Origin: [Actinomadura] parvosata subsp. kistnae
Lineage (GTDB): Bacteria > Actinomycetota > Actinomycetes > Streptosporangiales > Streptosporangiaceae
Length of the DNA: 64,000 bases
NCBI RefSeq assembly: GCF_900323885.1
Contig: NZ_OOHJ01000018.1
Coordinates: 4,079,001 to 4,143,000 of the forward strand
Reading direction: 5' to 3'
Positions 36,000-44,277 of the stretch are shown here, piece after piece (within the stretch, counting starts at the first letter, position 1; each line of letters starts with the position of its first letter). The position numbers and the translations under genes were made by a program. The notes under the pieces were generated by a model. It had not been told where the DNA came from. It saw only the letters and a program-made list of their open reading frames with translations, and searched no databases.

Positions 36000-36040
36000 G
36001 CGCCCGTGTCCACTCGAGGGCATCGAGTGGACACGGGCGC
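36000..36040 (+). terminator. Terminator of secA, 18-bp perfect stem
   Basis: An 18-nt arm starting GCGCCCGTGTCC (36000-36017) is perfectly complementary to 36023-36040, with the loop GGGCA. It begins 24 bp after the secA stop. No U-run follows, as is usual for actinobacterial terminators. It could stop transcription from either side, since the next gene is convergent. Confidence 0.85.
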
Positions 36041-36172
36041 TGCTCGTTACCGAGGTCGCCGGCGGTTCGAGGGTGCTGCCGCACGGCGGCATCGAGCTGG
36101 ACGGCACCTGCACGGGCGAGTGTGGTCACAGGCCGAAAGAGGGTGCGGCGGCGGCCGATATTTCGGTGTTCG

Positions 36173-36547
36173 TTATGCCGTTTCGAATTCGGTGCACAGC
36201 CATTGGCTGCCGTGGCGTTCCAGGCGGAGGGCGAGCACGTGGTTGCGGTCGCCGCAGTGGACGAGGGCGCACATTTCTATGGCGCCGTCCCGGGGCTGCT
36301 TCATATGGACGCTCCCGGTGAACGGCGGCCTGCTGGCGTGTATCATTTGGCCCGCGCGGACCAGGGCCTGGTAGGCGCGGTCGGTGAACCGGTCCGCCAG
36401 GATCTGGGGCGGGCGGCGGCCGGCCAGCACCTCTGCCAGGGCCTGGGTCAGGTGGCGCAGCTTGCGCTCGTCCGGTTGGGCGCCCGGCGGCCCCCACGTC
36501 AAGGGGGCCAGGGCCAGCGCGCCGTCGATCCCGATCTCCGGGGACAT
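36173..36547 (-). CDS. Rv3235-like conserved protein
   Basis: The 124-residue protein has the central motif LAEVLAGRRPPQILADRFTD, recalled from the Rv3235 family, and ends in WLCTEFETA. The family is located after secA in many actinobacteria, and its function is unknown. The ATG at 36547 has a GGAG site; an earlier in-frame ATG (36658) would add 37 residues without family support. It converges on secA across the terminator. Confidence 0.8.
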   Translation of the reverse strand: MSPEIGIDGALALAPLTWGPPGAQPDERKLRHLTQALAEVLAGRRPPQILADRFTDRAYQALVRAGQMIHASRPPFTGSVHMKQPRDGAIEMCALVHCGDRNHVLALRLERHGSQWLCTEFETA

Positions 36548-36713
36548 GGGCTCCTCCGATGCTCTGCGTGGGAAAAAGAGTTGATATAAGGAGTTTTCGG
36601 CCCGGGTCAGGAATACAAAGGGCGCTGACTTGTGCGCCGGGCGGCGAAAATCATCCATTCTTGTGGAGAATGTCGAGCGGGCCGGAGGGGTTTCGGTCAG
36701 GGGTGGGAAGGGT

Positions 36714-38000
36714 TTAGGGCTCGCGGCCGGGGGTCGGGAGGTCGAGCCGGCGGATCAGTACGGCGAACAGGGCGTAGTAGAGCAGCAGGTACGCCAGTCC
36801 GAACGCGATGATCCAGCCGAAGCCGTGCGTGTTGGACTTGCCGGCGTTCAGGAGCAGGTCGATGGCACCGCCGGAGAAGGTGAAGCCGAGCCGGGCGCCG
36901 AGCGCGGCCATCAGGGCCATGGACAGGCCGGTCAGCAGGGCGTGGGCGGCGAAGAGGGCGGGCGCGACGAAGATGAACGCGAACTCCAGCGGCTCCGTGA
37001 TGCCCGTGACGAAGGCCGTCAGCCCGGCCGAGAGCAGGATGCCCCCGACGGGTTTCCTGCGTTCGGGAGGGGCGGCCCGCCACATCGCCAGCGCGGCCCC
37101 CAGCAGGCCGAACATCATGACGGGGAAAAAGCCCGTCATGAAGATGCCGGCCCCTTGCTCGCCGGCGAAGTAGCAGTTGAGGTCGCCGGCCGCGTCCCGG
37201 GTGGCGCCGTTCACGCCCGCGTGGCACTCGGGCAGGGTGAACCAGACGATCGTGTTGAGCACGTGGTGCAGGCCGATGGGGATGAGCAACCGGTTGGCCA
37301 CCCCGTAGATGCCGGTCCCGGCCGTGCCGTGGGCGGAGAGCCAGTCGCCCGCCCGCGCGAGCCAGTCGCCGACCGGCCGCCACGCGAGGCCGAACAGCAC
37401 GCCGAGGAGCAGGGCGGCCACGGCGGTGATGATCGGGACGGAGCGGCGTCCGCCGAAGAAGGCCAGCCAGGACGGCGGTTTGACGCGGTGGAAGCGCTGC
37501 CAGAGGAGGGCGGCCGTGAGGCCGACGAGGATGCCGCCGAGGACGCCGGTCGGGTTCGGGGCGCCCCGGTCGAGGGCGGGGACGCCGCGCTGGAGGAGCA
37601 CGGTGACCTTGTCGTGGACGGCGCCGTGCCCGGCGTCGAAGAAGAGGATCTTGGTGACGTGGTCGAAGACGAGGTAGCCGACCAGGGCCGCGAGCGCGGT
37701 GGAGCCGTCCGACTTGCGGGCGAAGCCGATCGCGACGCCGACGGCGAACAGCAGCGGCAGGTTGTCGAACAGGGCGCCGCCCGCCGCCGCCATGACGTTG
37801 GCCACGGGCAGGAGCCAGGGGAGCGTCCCGCCGAGGCCGTCGGCGCCGAGCAGGTCGTCCTGGCCGAAGCGGTAGAGCAGCCCGGCGGCGGGCAGCACCG
37901 CGATGGGCATCATGAGCGAGCGGCCGATGCGTTGCAGCACGGACAGGGCCGACGGCAGGCGGGACGGCGGCGGGGCCTGGTTCTGCACGGTCACGGTCAC
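36714..38000 (-). CDS. PTS EIIC permease, N-acetylglucosamine/glucose type (copy 2)
   Basis: The 428-residue membrane permease has about ten segments. It has the PTS glucose/GlcNAc EIIC signatures LFAVGVAIGFARKSDGSTALAA, GITEPLEFAFIFVAP and AGKSNTHGFGW. It has no fused EIIA or EIIB, so it must use the separate EIIB encoded at 41508. It is the second of two tandem EIIC genes, 70 bp after the first. The GTG start lies right after a hairpin that contains its GGGGG ribosome-binding site (38001-38026). Confidence 0.92.
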   Translation of the reverse strand: MTVTVQNQAPPPSRLPSALSVLQRIGRSLMMPIAVLPAAGLLYRFGQDDLLGADGLGGTLPWLLPVANVMAAAGGALFDNLPLLFAVGVAIGFARKSDGSTALAALVGYLVFDHVTKILFFDAGHGAVHDKVTVLLQRGVPALDRGAPNPTGVLGGILVGLTAALLWQRFHRVKPPSWLAFFGGRRSVPIITAVAALLLGVLFGLAWRPVGDWLARAGDWLSAHGTAGTGIYGVANRLLIPIGLHHVLNTIVWFTLPECHAGVNGATRDAAGDLNCYFAGEQGAGIFMTGFFPVMMFGLLGAALAMWRAAPPERRKPVGGILLSAGLTAFVTGITEPLEFAFIFVAPALFAAHALLTGLSMALMAALGARLGFTFSGGAIDLLLNAGKSNTHGFGWIIAFGLAYLLLYYALFAVLIRRLDLPTPGREP

Positions 38001-38026
38001 CCCCCACGTGCGCGGTTACGTGGGGG
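38001..38026 (-). promoter_or_regulatory. Hairpin covering the ribosome-binding site of the second EIIC gene
   Basis: CCCCCACGT (38001-38009) and ACGTGGGGG (38018-38026) are perfect complements with an 8-nt loop. On the minus-strand transcript the second arm is GUGGGGG, directly before the GTG start of the EIIC gene at 38000. Folding would hide the ribosome-binding site. It may instead be an intercistronic processing or partial termination signal between the two permease genes. Confidence 0.6.
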
Positions 38027-38070
38027 TTCGCACCCTTACTACCCTGGGCCCGTTCGCCGGGAACCCGCGC

Positions 38071-39477
38071 CTAGGTCTCGCCTGAGTCGAGATCGGGCTC
38101 GGGTTCGCGTCCTGGCGTCATGATGTCGAGCCGGCGGATCAGGAACGTGAACACGACGTAGTAGATCACGCCGTAGACCAGGCCCAGGGCCAGGATGCCG
38201 GGCAGGTTCTCGGTGTTGGACTTGCTGGCGTTCAGGAGCAGGTCGAGCAGGCCGGCGGAGAAGCCGAAGCCGAGCTGCCCGCCGATCAGCGTGGTCAGCG
38301 CCATCGCCAGGCCCGTCAGGATCGCGTGCACGACCAGCAGCAGCGGCGCCACGAAGATGAACGCGAACTCGATCGGCTCCGTGATGCCCGTGACGAACGA
38401 GGCCAGCGCCGCCGACAGCATGATGCCGCCCACGGTGGCGCGCCGGTGCGCGGGGGCGGCCCGCCACATGGCCAGGGCGGCGGCCGGCAGGGCGAACATC
38501 ATGACGGGGAAGAAGCCGGCCATGAACTGGCCGGAGTGCGGGGCGCCGGCGAAGTAGCAGTTCCAGTCCCCGCCGAGCACCTGGCCGCCGACGTCGCACT
38601 GCGGCACCACGTACCAGACGACGGAGTTGACGAAGTGGTGCAGGCCGAGCGGGATGAGCAGGCGGTTGATCAGGCCGTAGATGCCGGTGCCGACGGGGCC
38701 GATGGCGGCCAGGGCCTCGCCGGCGTGGCGGATCCACTCGCCGATCACCGGCCACAGCCAGCCGAAGACCACGCCCATGAGCAGGGCCACGATGCTGGTG
38801 ATGATGGGCACGAAGCGCCGGCCGCCGAAGAAGGCCAGCCAGGACGGCAGCTTGATGCGGTGGAAGCGCTGCCACAGGAGCGCCGCGACCAGGCCGATGA
38901 CGATGCCGCCGAGCACCTTCGTGGGGTTCTGGATGCCGTTGTCGACGATCTCCCTGATGCCGTGGGGCTCGACGACCTTGACGGCGACGGTGTCCTTGAT
39001 GTCGGAGCCGAAGAACATGGCCTTGGTGACGCGGTCGAAGACGAGGTAGCCGACCACGGCGGCCAGCGCGGTGGAGCCGTCGGACTTGCGGGCGAAGCCG
39101 ATCGCGACGCCGACCGCGAACAGCAGCGGCAGGTTGTCGAACAGGGCCGCCCCGGCGGCGGCCAGCACGTGGGCGACCTCGTTCATCCAGGCCATCCCCG
39201 CGACGTCGGCCAGGCCGCCCGGCTCGGCGCCGTTGGAGCCGAGCATGTCGGGCTGGCCGAAGCGTTGCAGCAGGGCGGCAGCGGGCAGGGCGGCGATGGG
39301 CAGCATGAGGGAGCGGCCGAGCCGCTGGAGCACGGTCATCACGCGAGCGAACGGCGAGGGCCGGGCGGTGGTGGCTGGAGAGGTCTCGTTCACGGGTTCG
39401 TTCGCCTGTGGAAGCGCGGGTTCGGGAGCGTGCTCATTCGCGTGCTCGTTCGCGTGCTCGTTCGCGTGCTCATTCAC
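38071..39477 (-). CDS. PTS EIIC permease, N-acetylglucosamine/glucose type (copy 1)
   Basis: The 468-residue EIIC is closely similar to the downstream copy over its whole membrane part (LPLLFAVGVAIGFARKSDG, ASFVTGITEPIEFAFIFV, NASKSNTENLPG). It differs in the N-terminus, which has four NEHA repeats made by a 12-bp tandem repeat, and in a longer loop near residue 140. Substrate is probably N-acetylglucosamine, by context with the DasR-like regulator and NagZ. The GTG at 39477 has GGAGGA seven bp upstream. The gene is 93 bp after the repressor gene and likely cotranscribed with it. Confidence 0.92.
   Translation of the reverse strand: MNEHANEHANEHANEHAPEPALPQANEPVNETSPATTARPSPFARVMTVLQRLGRSLMLPIAALPAAALLQRFGQPDMLGSNGAEPGGLADVAGMAWMNEVAHVLAAAGAALFDNLPLLFAVGVAIGFARKSDGSTALAAVVGYLVFDRVTKAMFFGSDIKDTVAVKVVEPHGIREIVDNGIQNPTKVLGGIVIGLVAALLWQRFHRIKLPSWLAFFGGRRFVPIITSIVALLMGVVFGWLWPVIGEWIRHAGEALAAIGPVGTGIYGLINRLLIPLGLHHFVNSVVWYVVPQCDVGGQVLGGDWNCYFAGAPHSGQFMAGFFPVMMFALPAAALAMWRAAPAHRRATVGGIMLSAALASFVTGITEPIEFAFIFVAPLLLVVHAILTGLAMALTTLIGGQLGFGFSAGLLDLLLNASKSNTENLPGILALGLVYGVIYYVVFTFLIRRLDIMTPGREPEPDLDSGET
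39430..39477 (-). repeat. 12-bp tandem repeat in the EIIC start (NEHA x4)
   Basis: Four units of GTGCTCrTTCGC on the plus strand (39430-39441, 39442-39453, 39454-39465, 39466-39477) encode four NEHA units right after the start codon. The fourth unit ends with the GTG start codon itself. Length changes here would keep the frame. Confidence 0.9.
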
Positions 39478-39569
39478 CGGGCGGTCCTCCGAGGCGTGGA
39501 AGTGCCGGAGTCATAGAGGGGCGCCACACACGGCTCGGCCTGGTCTGGTGGGGCGTCAGGGGTGCGGCC

Positions 39570-40310
39570 TCAGCCGCGCCTGGAGGGCATTTCGAGACTG
39601 GTGCGCAGCTGGTAGCGGTCGGCGCGGTAGGTGGACACGCCCAGCTCCGCGCAGACCCCGCCGGAGAACGACCGGCGCTGCAGCAGCAGCACGGCCCCGC
39701 CGCGCGGCAGCTTCAGCAGGTCGGCGTCGCTCGGGTCGGCGATGCCGCCGTCGATGGTCAGCTCCCCGGCGTCCATGACGAGCCCGTAGCGCCGCTCCAG
39801 CAGCTCGTACAGGGACCGGTCGGACAGGTCGTGGTCGGCGAGGTCGGGGGCGAGCTTGACCGGGATGTGGGCCCGTTCGATGGACAGCGGCTCGCCGTCG
39901 GCGGTGCGCAGGCGCTCGATGAAGTGCACCTCCTCGCCCGGCGGGATGCCCAGCTCCTTGGCCAGGTGGGCGCTGGCCCGCACGATGCGGCGGTCGAGGT
40001 CGCGGGAGCCGGGGATCATGCCGCGCGCCCGCATGTCGTCGGTGAACGACGTGAGCTGGAGCGCCAGCTCGATCTTCGGGCGGGCGACGAACGTGCCCTT
40101 GCCGGGCACCCGGTGCAGCCGGCCTTCGGACACGAGGTGGTCGACGGCCTGCCGCACGGTCATCCTGGACAGGCCGAAGCGCTGGCAGAGCTCGCGCTCG
40201 GACGGGATGGCCGCGCCGATGCCGAACTCGTCGCTGTCGATGAGGTCCAGCAGGATCTCGCGAAGCTGGAAGTACTTGGGCACCGGGCTGTCCGGATCGA
40301 TGTGCGCCAC
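39570..40310 (-). CDS. GntR-family repressor, DasR-like
   Basis: The 246-residue protein has an N-terminal winged helix (about 8-75; PSERELCQRFGLSRMTVRQAVDHL) and a C-terminal UTRA ligand domain of the HutC/DasR type (LTSFTDDMRARGM, FIERLRTADGEPLSIERAH, STYRADRYQL). DasR senses glucosamine-6-phosphate and represses GlcNAc PTS and chitin genes. A matching palindrome lies directly upstream, between it and the divergent deaminase-like gene. I chose the GTG at 40310 because GGGAGGA lies 5 bp upstream; an ATG at 40340 would add ten residues. Confidence 0.88.
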   Translation of the reverse strand: MAHIDPDSPVPKYFQLREILLDLIDSDEFGIGAAIPSERELCQRFGLSRMTVRQAVDHLVSEGRLHRVPGKGTFVARPKIELALQLTSFTDDMRARGMIPGSRDLDRRIVRASAHLAKELGIPPGEEVHFIERLRTADGEPLSIERAHIPVKLAPDLADHDLSDRSLYELLERRYGLVMDAGELTIDGGIADPSDADLLKLPRGGAVLLLQRRSFSGGVCAELGVSTYRADRYQLRTSLEMPSRRG

Positions 40311-40356
40311 GGATCCTCCCCTCGTCTCTATCTGGGCCATGGGCTATGGTTCGTAC

Positions 40357-40378
40357 TGGTCTAGTCCGGACTAGACCA
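40357..40378. promoter_or_regulatory. 22-bp palindromic DasR-type operator (dre-like)
   Basis: TGGTCTAGTCC (40357-40367) and its exact complement GGACTAGACCA (40368-40378) form a perfect palindrome. The DasR consensus is ACTGGTCTAGACCA; here each half carries the TGGTCTAG/CTAGACCA core, six bases apart, as if two operators overlap. It is midway between the repressor gene (start 40310) and the deaminase-like gene (start 40435), so it can control both. Confidence 0.8.
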
Positions 40379-40434
40379 CATGTCGCGAAAGACGGTCAAG
40401 TCTGAACCGTAATGACCCGAGGGATGAGCCGAAG

Positions 40435-41469
40435 ATGACCACCAAGATGCGCAGCGAGATCGCCGAGCAACCGACCGCGCTGCGGGCCACGCTCGACTCC
40501 CTGCTCCCCAAGATCGGCGAGATCCAGGCCATGGGCGAGCGGACCCGCCAGTTGCTGTTCATCGCGCGCGGCACCTCCGACAACGCAGCAGTGTACGGGC
40601 GTTACCTGGTGGAATCGCACGCCGGACGCCTGTCCGCGCTGGCCGCCCCGTCGATCGCGACCACGTACAAGCGCAAGCTCGACCTCGACGGCGTGCTGGC
40701 CGTGGCCATCTCGCAGTCGGGCCGCACCGAGGAGATCGTTGAGACGCTGGCCTGGGCGAAGGACTGCGGGGCACGTACCGTCGGCGTCACGAACGGCGGC
40801 GCGGACAGCCCGCTGGCGCAGGCGGCTGACGTGGCCCTGTGCACGGTGGCGGGCGAGGAGAAGGCCGTGCCGGCGACGAAGACGTACACGACGCAGCTCG
40901 CCGCGCTGGCCGTGCTCGCGATCGGGCTGGGCGCCGACGTCGACGCCGACGAGCTGCGGCGGGTGCCCGACGCGGTGGAGAAACTGATCGCGGAGCCCGG
41001 CGACATCGAGGCCGTCGTCGAAGGGCTCGCGGACAAGCCGGGCGTGGTCGTGTCCGGGCGCGGCCTGGCGTTCTCGACCGCGCTGGAGACCGCGCTCAAG
41101 CTCAAGGAGGCCTGCTACCTGCACGCCATGGGCCTGTCGTACGCCGACCTGCTGCACGGCCCCATCGCCGTGGTGGACGCCGACACGCCGGCGCTGCTGG
41201 TGGCCGCCGAGCACAGCCCCACCCTCCAGGGGACGATCGCGCTGGCCGAGCGGGTGGTGGCCGCGGGCGCGGCGGCGTACACGATCGGCGGGGGCACGGC
41301 GCTCGCGCAGGCGGGCACGGCCGCGCTGAACGGCCCCGACCTGCCCGAGTGGCTGGCCCCGATGGGCCTGATCGTTCCCGGGCAGCTGCTCACCGAGGCG
41401 CTGGCCCGCAGGCTCGGCATCGACCCCGACGCGCCGCGCGGCCTGAACAAGGTCACCCAGACCGACTGA
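40435..41469 (+). CDS. SIS-domain glucosamine-6-phosphate deaminase-like enzyme (NagB-II type)
   Basis: The 344-residue cytosolic protein has two SIS domains. IARGTSDNAA (about 43-52) and ISQSGRTEEI (about 91-100) bind the phosphosugar, and the C-terminal DPDAPRGLNKVTQTD matches the isomerase domain of GlmS-like proteins and NagB-II. The glutamine amidotransferase half of GlmS is missing, so the likely reaction is GlcN-6-P to fructose-6-P plus ammonia. It is divergent from the DasR-like gene across the palindrome and is followed by EIIB and EIIA, so it would process PTS-imported amino sugars after deacetylation; no nagA gene is in the window. Confidence 0.85.
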   Translation: MTTKMRSEIAEQPTALRATLDSLLPKIGEIQAMGERTRQLLFIARGTSDNAAVYGRYLVESHAGRLSALAAPSIATTYKRKLDLDGVLAVAISQSGRTEEIVETLAWAKDCGARTVGVTNGGADSPLAQAADVALCTVAGEEKAVPATKTYTTQLAALAVLAIGLGADVDADELRRVPDAVEKLIAEPGDIEAVVEGLADKPGVVVSGRGLAFSTALETALKLKEACYLHAMGLSYADLLHGPIAVVDADTPALLVAAEHSPTLQGTIALAERVVAAGAAAYTIGGGTALAQAGTAALNGPDLPEWLAPMGLIVPGQLLTEALARRLGIDPDAPRGLNKVTQTD

Positions 41470-41507
41470 TCTAGCCTGGTCAGAGTGCTAATCCTAGGGA
41501 GGACCGG
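41467..41507 (+). promoter_or_regulatory. Possible degenerate dre site and ribosome-binding site before EIIB
   Basis: The 38-bp gap contains ACTGATCTAGCC (from 41466), which shares ACTG-TCTAG with the DasR consensus but misses the second half, then CTAGGGAGG as ribosome-binding site. This is a weak candidate site only. Confidence 0.3.
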
Positions 41508-41744
41508 ATGGCGGCGGACGTGAACGCGATCATCGCCGCGCTGGGCGGCGCCGACAACATCATCGAGATAGAGCCCTGCATCACCCGCCTGCGTACGGAG
41601 GTGCGCGACGCCTCGAAGGTGAACCAGGCGGCGCTCAAGGCGGCCGGCGCGCACGGCGTGATGGCCGCCGGCAACGTGGTGCAGGTCGTCGTCGGGCCGG
41701 AGGCGGACACGATCGCCAGCGACATCGAGGATGTCATCGGCTGA
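41508..41744 (+). CDS. PTS EIIB domain protein (glucose/GlcNAc type)
   Basis: The 78-residue single-domain EIIB carries the phosphorylated Cys at residue 24 in IEPCITRLRTEV, then the signature GAHGVMAAGNVVQVVVGPEADTIASDI. It accepts phosphate from EIIA and passes it to the sugar bound by EIIC. It is the only EIIB in the locus, so both EIIC permeases probably share it. It overlaps or abuts the EIIA gene. Confidence 0.95.
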   Translation: MAADVNAIIAALGGADNIIEIEPCITRLRTEVRDASKVNQAALKAAGAHGVMAAGNVVQVVVGPEADTIASDIEDVIG

Positions 41745-41754
41745 AGGCGAGACC

Positions 41755-42201
41755 ATGACGACTGTTCTCGCCCCGATGGAGGGGACGGCTGTGGGGTTGG
41801 CGGCCGTGCCCGATCCGGTGTTCTCCGCGGGCATGGTCGGGCCGGGAACGGCGATCGACCCGCTGAGGGGGCCAGGCAAGGCCGTGGCCCCCATAGCGGG
41901 AAAGATAATGAAGCTGCACCCGCACGCGTACGTCATCGTGGGAGACGACGGCAAGGGCGTGCTGGTGCACCTGGGCATCGACACGGTCCAGCTCAAGGGG
42001 GCCGGCTTCCAGCTCCTGGCCGCTGAGGGCGACAGGGTGAGCGCCGGGCAGCCGGTGGTGGCGTGGGACCCGTCGGCCATCGAGGCGGGCGGCCGCTCGC
42101 CCGTCTGCCCCGTCGTGGCGCTCGACGCGCTTTCGGAGGAGCTGACGGGGGTAGCTGAGGGGGCGGTGCACGTCGGGGATGAGCTTTTCAGGTGGGGATA
42201 G
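41755..42201 (+). CDS. PTS EIIA, glucose family (Crr-like)
   Basis: The 148-residue EIIA-Glc-type protein has H57 (LHPHAYVI) and H72 (VLVHLGIDTVQLKG), spaced 15 residues like H75/H90 of E. coli EIIA-Glc; H72 would carry the phosphate from HPr. Typical closing motifs are VVAWDPSAIEAGG and VGDELFRWG. I start at the ATG at 41755 with AAGGCGAG upstream; an in-frame ATG at 41731 inside the EIIB gene would add eight residues. Confidence 0.93.
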   Translation: MTTVLAPMEGTAVGLAAVPDPVFSAGMVGPGTAIDPLRGPGKAVAPIAGKIMKLHPHAYVIVGDDGKGVLVHLGIDTVQLKGAGFQLLAAEGDRVSAGQPVVAWDPSAIEAGGRSPVCPVVALDALSEELTGVAEGAVHVGDELFRWG

Positions 42202-42282
42202 CGGCCGTTCGCCCGAGACGGGCCGCACCCGGCACAATGAACGGGTTGCCCGTGTTTACCGCGATGACAGACGAAGGTGCGG

Positions 42283-42296
42283 CCGGTCTGGACCGG
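42283..42296. promoter_or_regulatory. dre-like palindrome before ptsH
   Basis: CCGGTC (42283-42288) and GACCGG (42291-42296) are perfect complements around TG. The core matches 9 of 12 positions of TGGTCTAGACCA. It lies 23 bp upstream of the ptsH start, just ahead of the AGGAGGAG ribosome-binding site, so bound repressor would block elongation or initiation. Confidence 0.5.
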
Positions 42297-42318
42297 CTCG
42301 AGAAGGAGGAGCAGCAAG

Positions 42319-42579
42319 ATGGGTGAGCGCAAGGTCACCGTGGCGGCGGAGGTAGGGCTGCACGCCCGTCCCGCGGCGACGTTCGTCCAGCGGGCCAAGC
42401 TGGCCCCGATGGACATCACGGTGGCGAAGACCCACGGCGGTGGTCCGGTCAACGGCAAGAGCATCCTCGCGATCATGGCGCTCGACGTCCGTCAGGGCGA
42501 GTCCGTGGTGATCAGCGCGGAGGGTGAGGGCGCCGACGAGGTGCTCGACGAGCTGGCGAAGATCGCCAGTACGCCATGA
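42319..42579 (+). CDS. ptsH: HPr phosphocarrier protein
   Basis: The 86-residue protein has active-site H15 in AEVGLHARPAATFV and a Ser at 48 in NGKSILAIMAL, the site used by HPr kinase in Firmicutes. It shuttles phosphate from EI to EIIA. The ATG follows AAGGAGGAG. Its stop overlaps the EI start by 4 bp (ATGA). Confidence 0.97.
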   Translation: MGERKVTVAAEVGLHARPAATFVQRAKLAPMDITVAKTHGGGPVNGKSILAIMALDVRQGESVVISAEGEGADEVLDELAKIASTP

Positions 42580-44237
42580 ACCTCCGGGGGGTGGGGGTCA
42601 GCCCGGGCATCGGGCACGGCCCCTCTTACGTGCTGACCGTCTCCGTGCCCGAACCCCCCGAGGGCGCCACCTACACCGGTGAGGCGGAGCGGGAGAAGGA
42701 GCGCGCGATGGCCGCGCTCACGCAGGTCGCGGGCGAGCTGGAGGCCCGCGGCAACCAGGCGGGCGGCGAGGCCGAGGAGATTCTCAAGGCCCAGGCGCTG
42801 ATGGCCGAGGACCCCGGGCTGGTCGTGAAGGTGCGATCGCTGATCGACCGCGGCCTGGCCGCCCCCAGGGCGGTCTTCGAGGCGTTCACGAAGTACCGCG
42901 ACGTGCTCACGGGGTCCGGCGGGTACCTGGGCGAGCGGGCCGCCGACCTCGGCGACATCAGGGACCGGGTGATCGCGCTGCTCAACGGGCAGGCGATGCC
43001 GGGGCTGCCGGTGGCGCCCGAGGAGCCGTACGTGCTGGTCGCCCGGGATCTCGCGCCCGCCGACACGGCGCTGCTGTCCAGGGACGACGTGGTCGCGTTC
43101 GTCACCGAGGAGGGCGGCCCCACCAGCCACACCGCGATCATGGCCAGGTCGATGGGCGTGCCCGCCGTCGTGGCCTGCCCGGGTGCCACGCGCATCCCGG
43201 CGGGCGTGCCGGTGATGGTGGACGGCACCTCGGGAGAGGTGCGGCTGGAGCCGGCCGCGTCCGACGTGGCGCACGCGGTCGGCGCCGCGACCGCCCGGCA
43301 GGCGGCGCTCGCGTCGTGGACGGGGCCGGGCGGCACCGCCGACGGGCATCCCGTGCCGCTGCTGGCCAACGTGGGCGGCCCGGCCGAGCTCGACGCCGCC
43401 GTGGCCGCCGGGGCGGAGGGCATCGGCCTGTACCGCACCGAGTTCCTCTTCCTCGACCGGCCCGAGCCGCCCTCCGCCGAGGAACAGGTGCACGCCTACC
43501 GGGCGGCGCTGGAGGCGTTCCCCGGAGGCAGGGTGGTGGTGCGCACGCTGGACGGCGGCGCGGACAAGCCGCTGGCGTTCCTGCCCGCGGCCACCGAGCC
43601 GAACCCGGCGCTCGGGGAGCGGGGCCTGCGCCGGTTCGCGCGGTACCCCGAGGTGATGGACGTGCAGCTCGGCGCCGTCGCGGCGGCCGGCGGCGCGTCG
43701 GTGATGGCGCCGATGGTGGCCACGGCCGAGGAGGCCGCCTGGTTCGCCAGGGAGTGCCGCGACAAGGGGCTGACCGACGTCGGCGTGATGATCGAGATCC
43801 CGTCCGCCGCGCTGCGGGCCGCCGACCTGCTCGCCGTGGTCGACTTCGTCTCGATCGGCACCAACGACCTGAGCCAGTACTCCTTCGCCGCCGACCGCCA
43901 GCTCGGCGCCGTCAGCGCGATGCACGACCCGTGGCAGCCCGCCCTGCTCGACCTGATCGCCGCCACCGCCGTCGCCGCCGCGCGGGCCGGCAAACCGTGC
44001 GGGGTCTGCGGCGAGGCCGCGGCCGATCCCGCGCTGGCCTGCGTGCTGGTCGGCATGGGGGTCTCGACGTTGTCGATGGCGCCCTCCGCGCTGGCCGCCG
44101 TACGCGCCGGGCTCGCCGCGCACACGATGGAGCAGTGCGAGGCGGCGGCCGAGGCGGCACGGGCCCCGTCGTCGGCGGCCGACGCGCGGGCGGCGGCCCG
44201 CGCCCACCTGCCCGGGCTCGACCGGCTGGGGCTGTAG
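42576..44237 (+). CDS. ptsI: PTS enzyme I (phosphoenolpyruvate-protein phosphotransferase)
   Basis: The 553-residue cytosolic EI takes phosphate from PEP. Phosphorylated H185 is in EEGGPTSHTAIMARS, and the PEP-binding barrel has GIGLYRTEFLFL, RTLDGGADKPL, IGTNDLSQYSFAADR and the catalytic Cys C478 in CGVCGEAA. The Ala-rich tail after residue 530 is typical for actinobacteria. It is cotranscribed with ptsH and completes the PTS relay of the locus. Confidence 0.97.
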   Translation: MNLRGVGVSPGIGHGPSYVLTVSVPEPPEGATYTGEAEREKERAMAALTQVAGELEARGNQAGGEAEEILKAQALMAEDPGLVVKVRSLIDRGLAAPRAVFEAFTKYRDVLTGSGGYLGERAADLGDIRDRVIALLNGQAMPGLPVAPEEPYVLVARDLAPADTALLSRDDVVAFVTEEGGPTSHTAIMARSMGVPAVVACPGATRIPAGVPVMVDGTSGEVRLEPAASDVAHAVGAATARQAALASWTGPGGTADGHPVPLLANVGGPAELDAAVAAGAEGIGLYRTEFLFLDRPEPPSAEEQVHAYRAALEAFPGGRVVVRTLDGGADKPLAFLPAATEPNPALGERGLRRFARYPEVMDVQLGAVAAAGGASVMAPMVATAEEAAWFARECRDKGLTDVGVMIEIPSAALRAADLLAVVDFVSIGTNDLSQYSFAADRQLGAVSAMHDPWQPALLDLIAATAVAAARAGKPCGVCGEAAADPALACVLVGMGVSTLSMAPSALAAVRAGLAAHTMEQCEAAAEAARAPSSAADARAAARAHLPGLDRLGL

Positions 44238-44277
44238 CGGGCCACGGAGGGGTCGTCGGCTGGATACCTTTGGAGTC

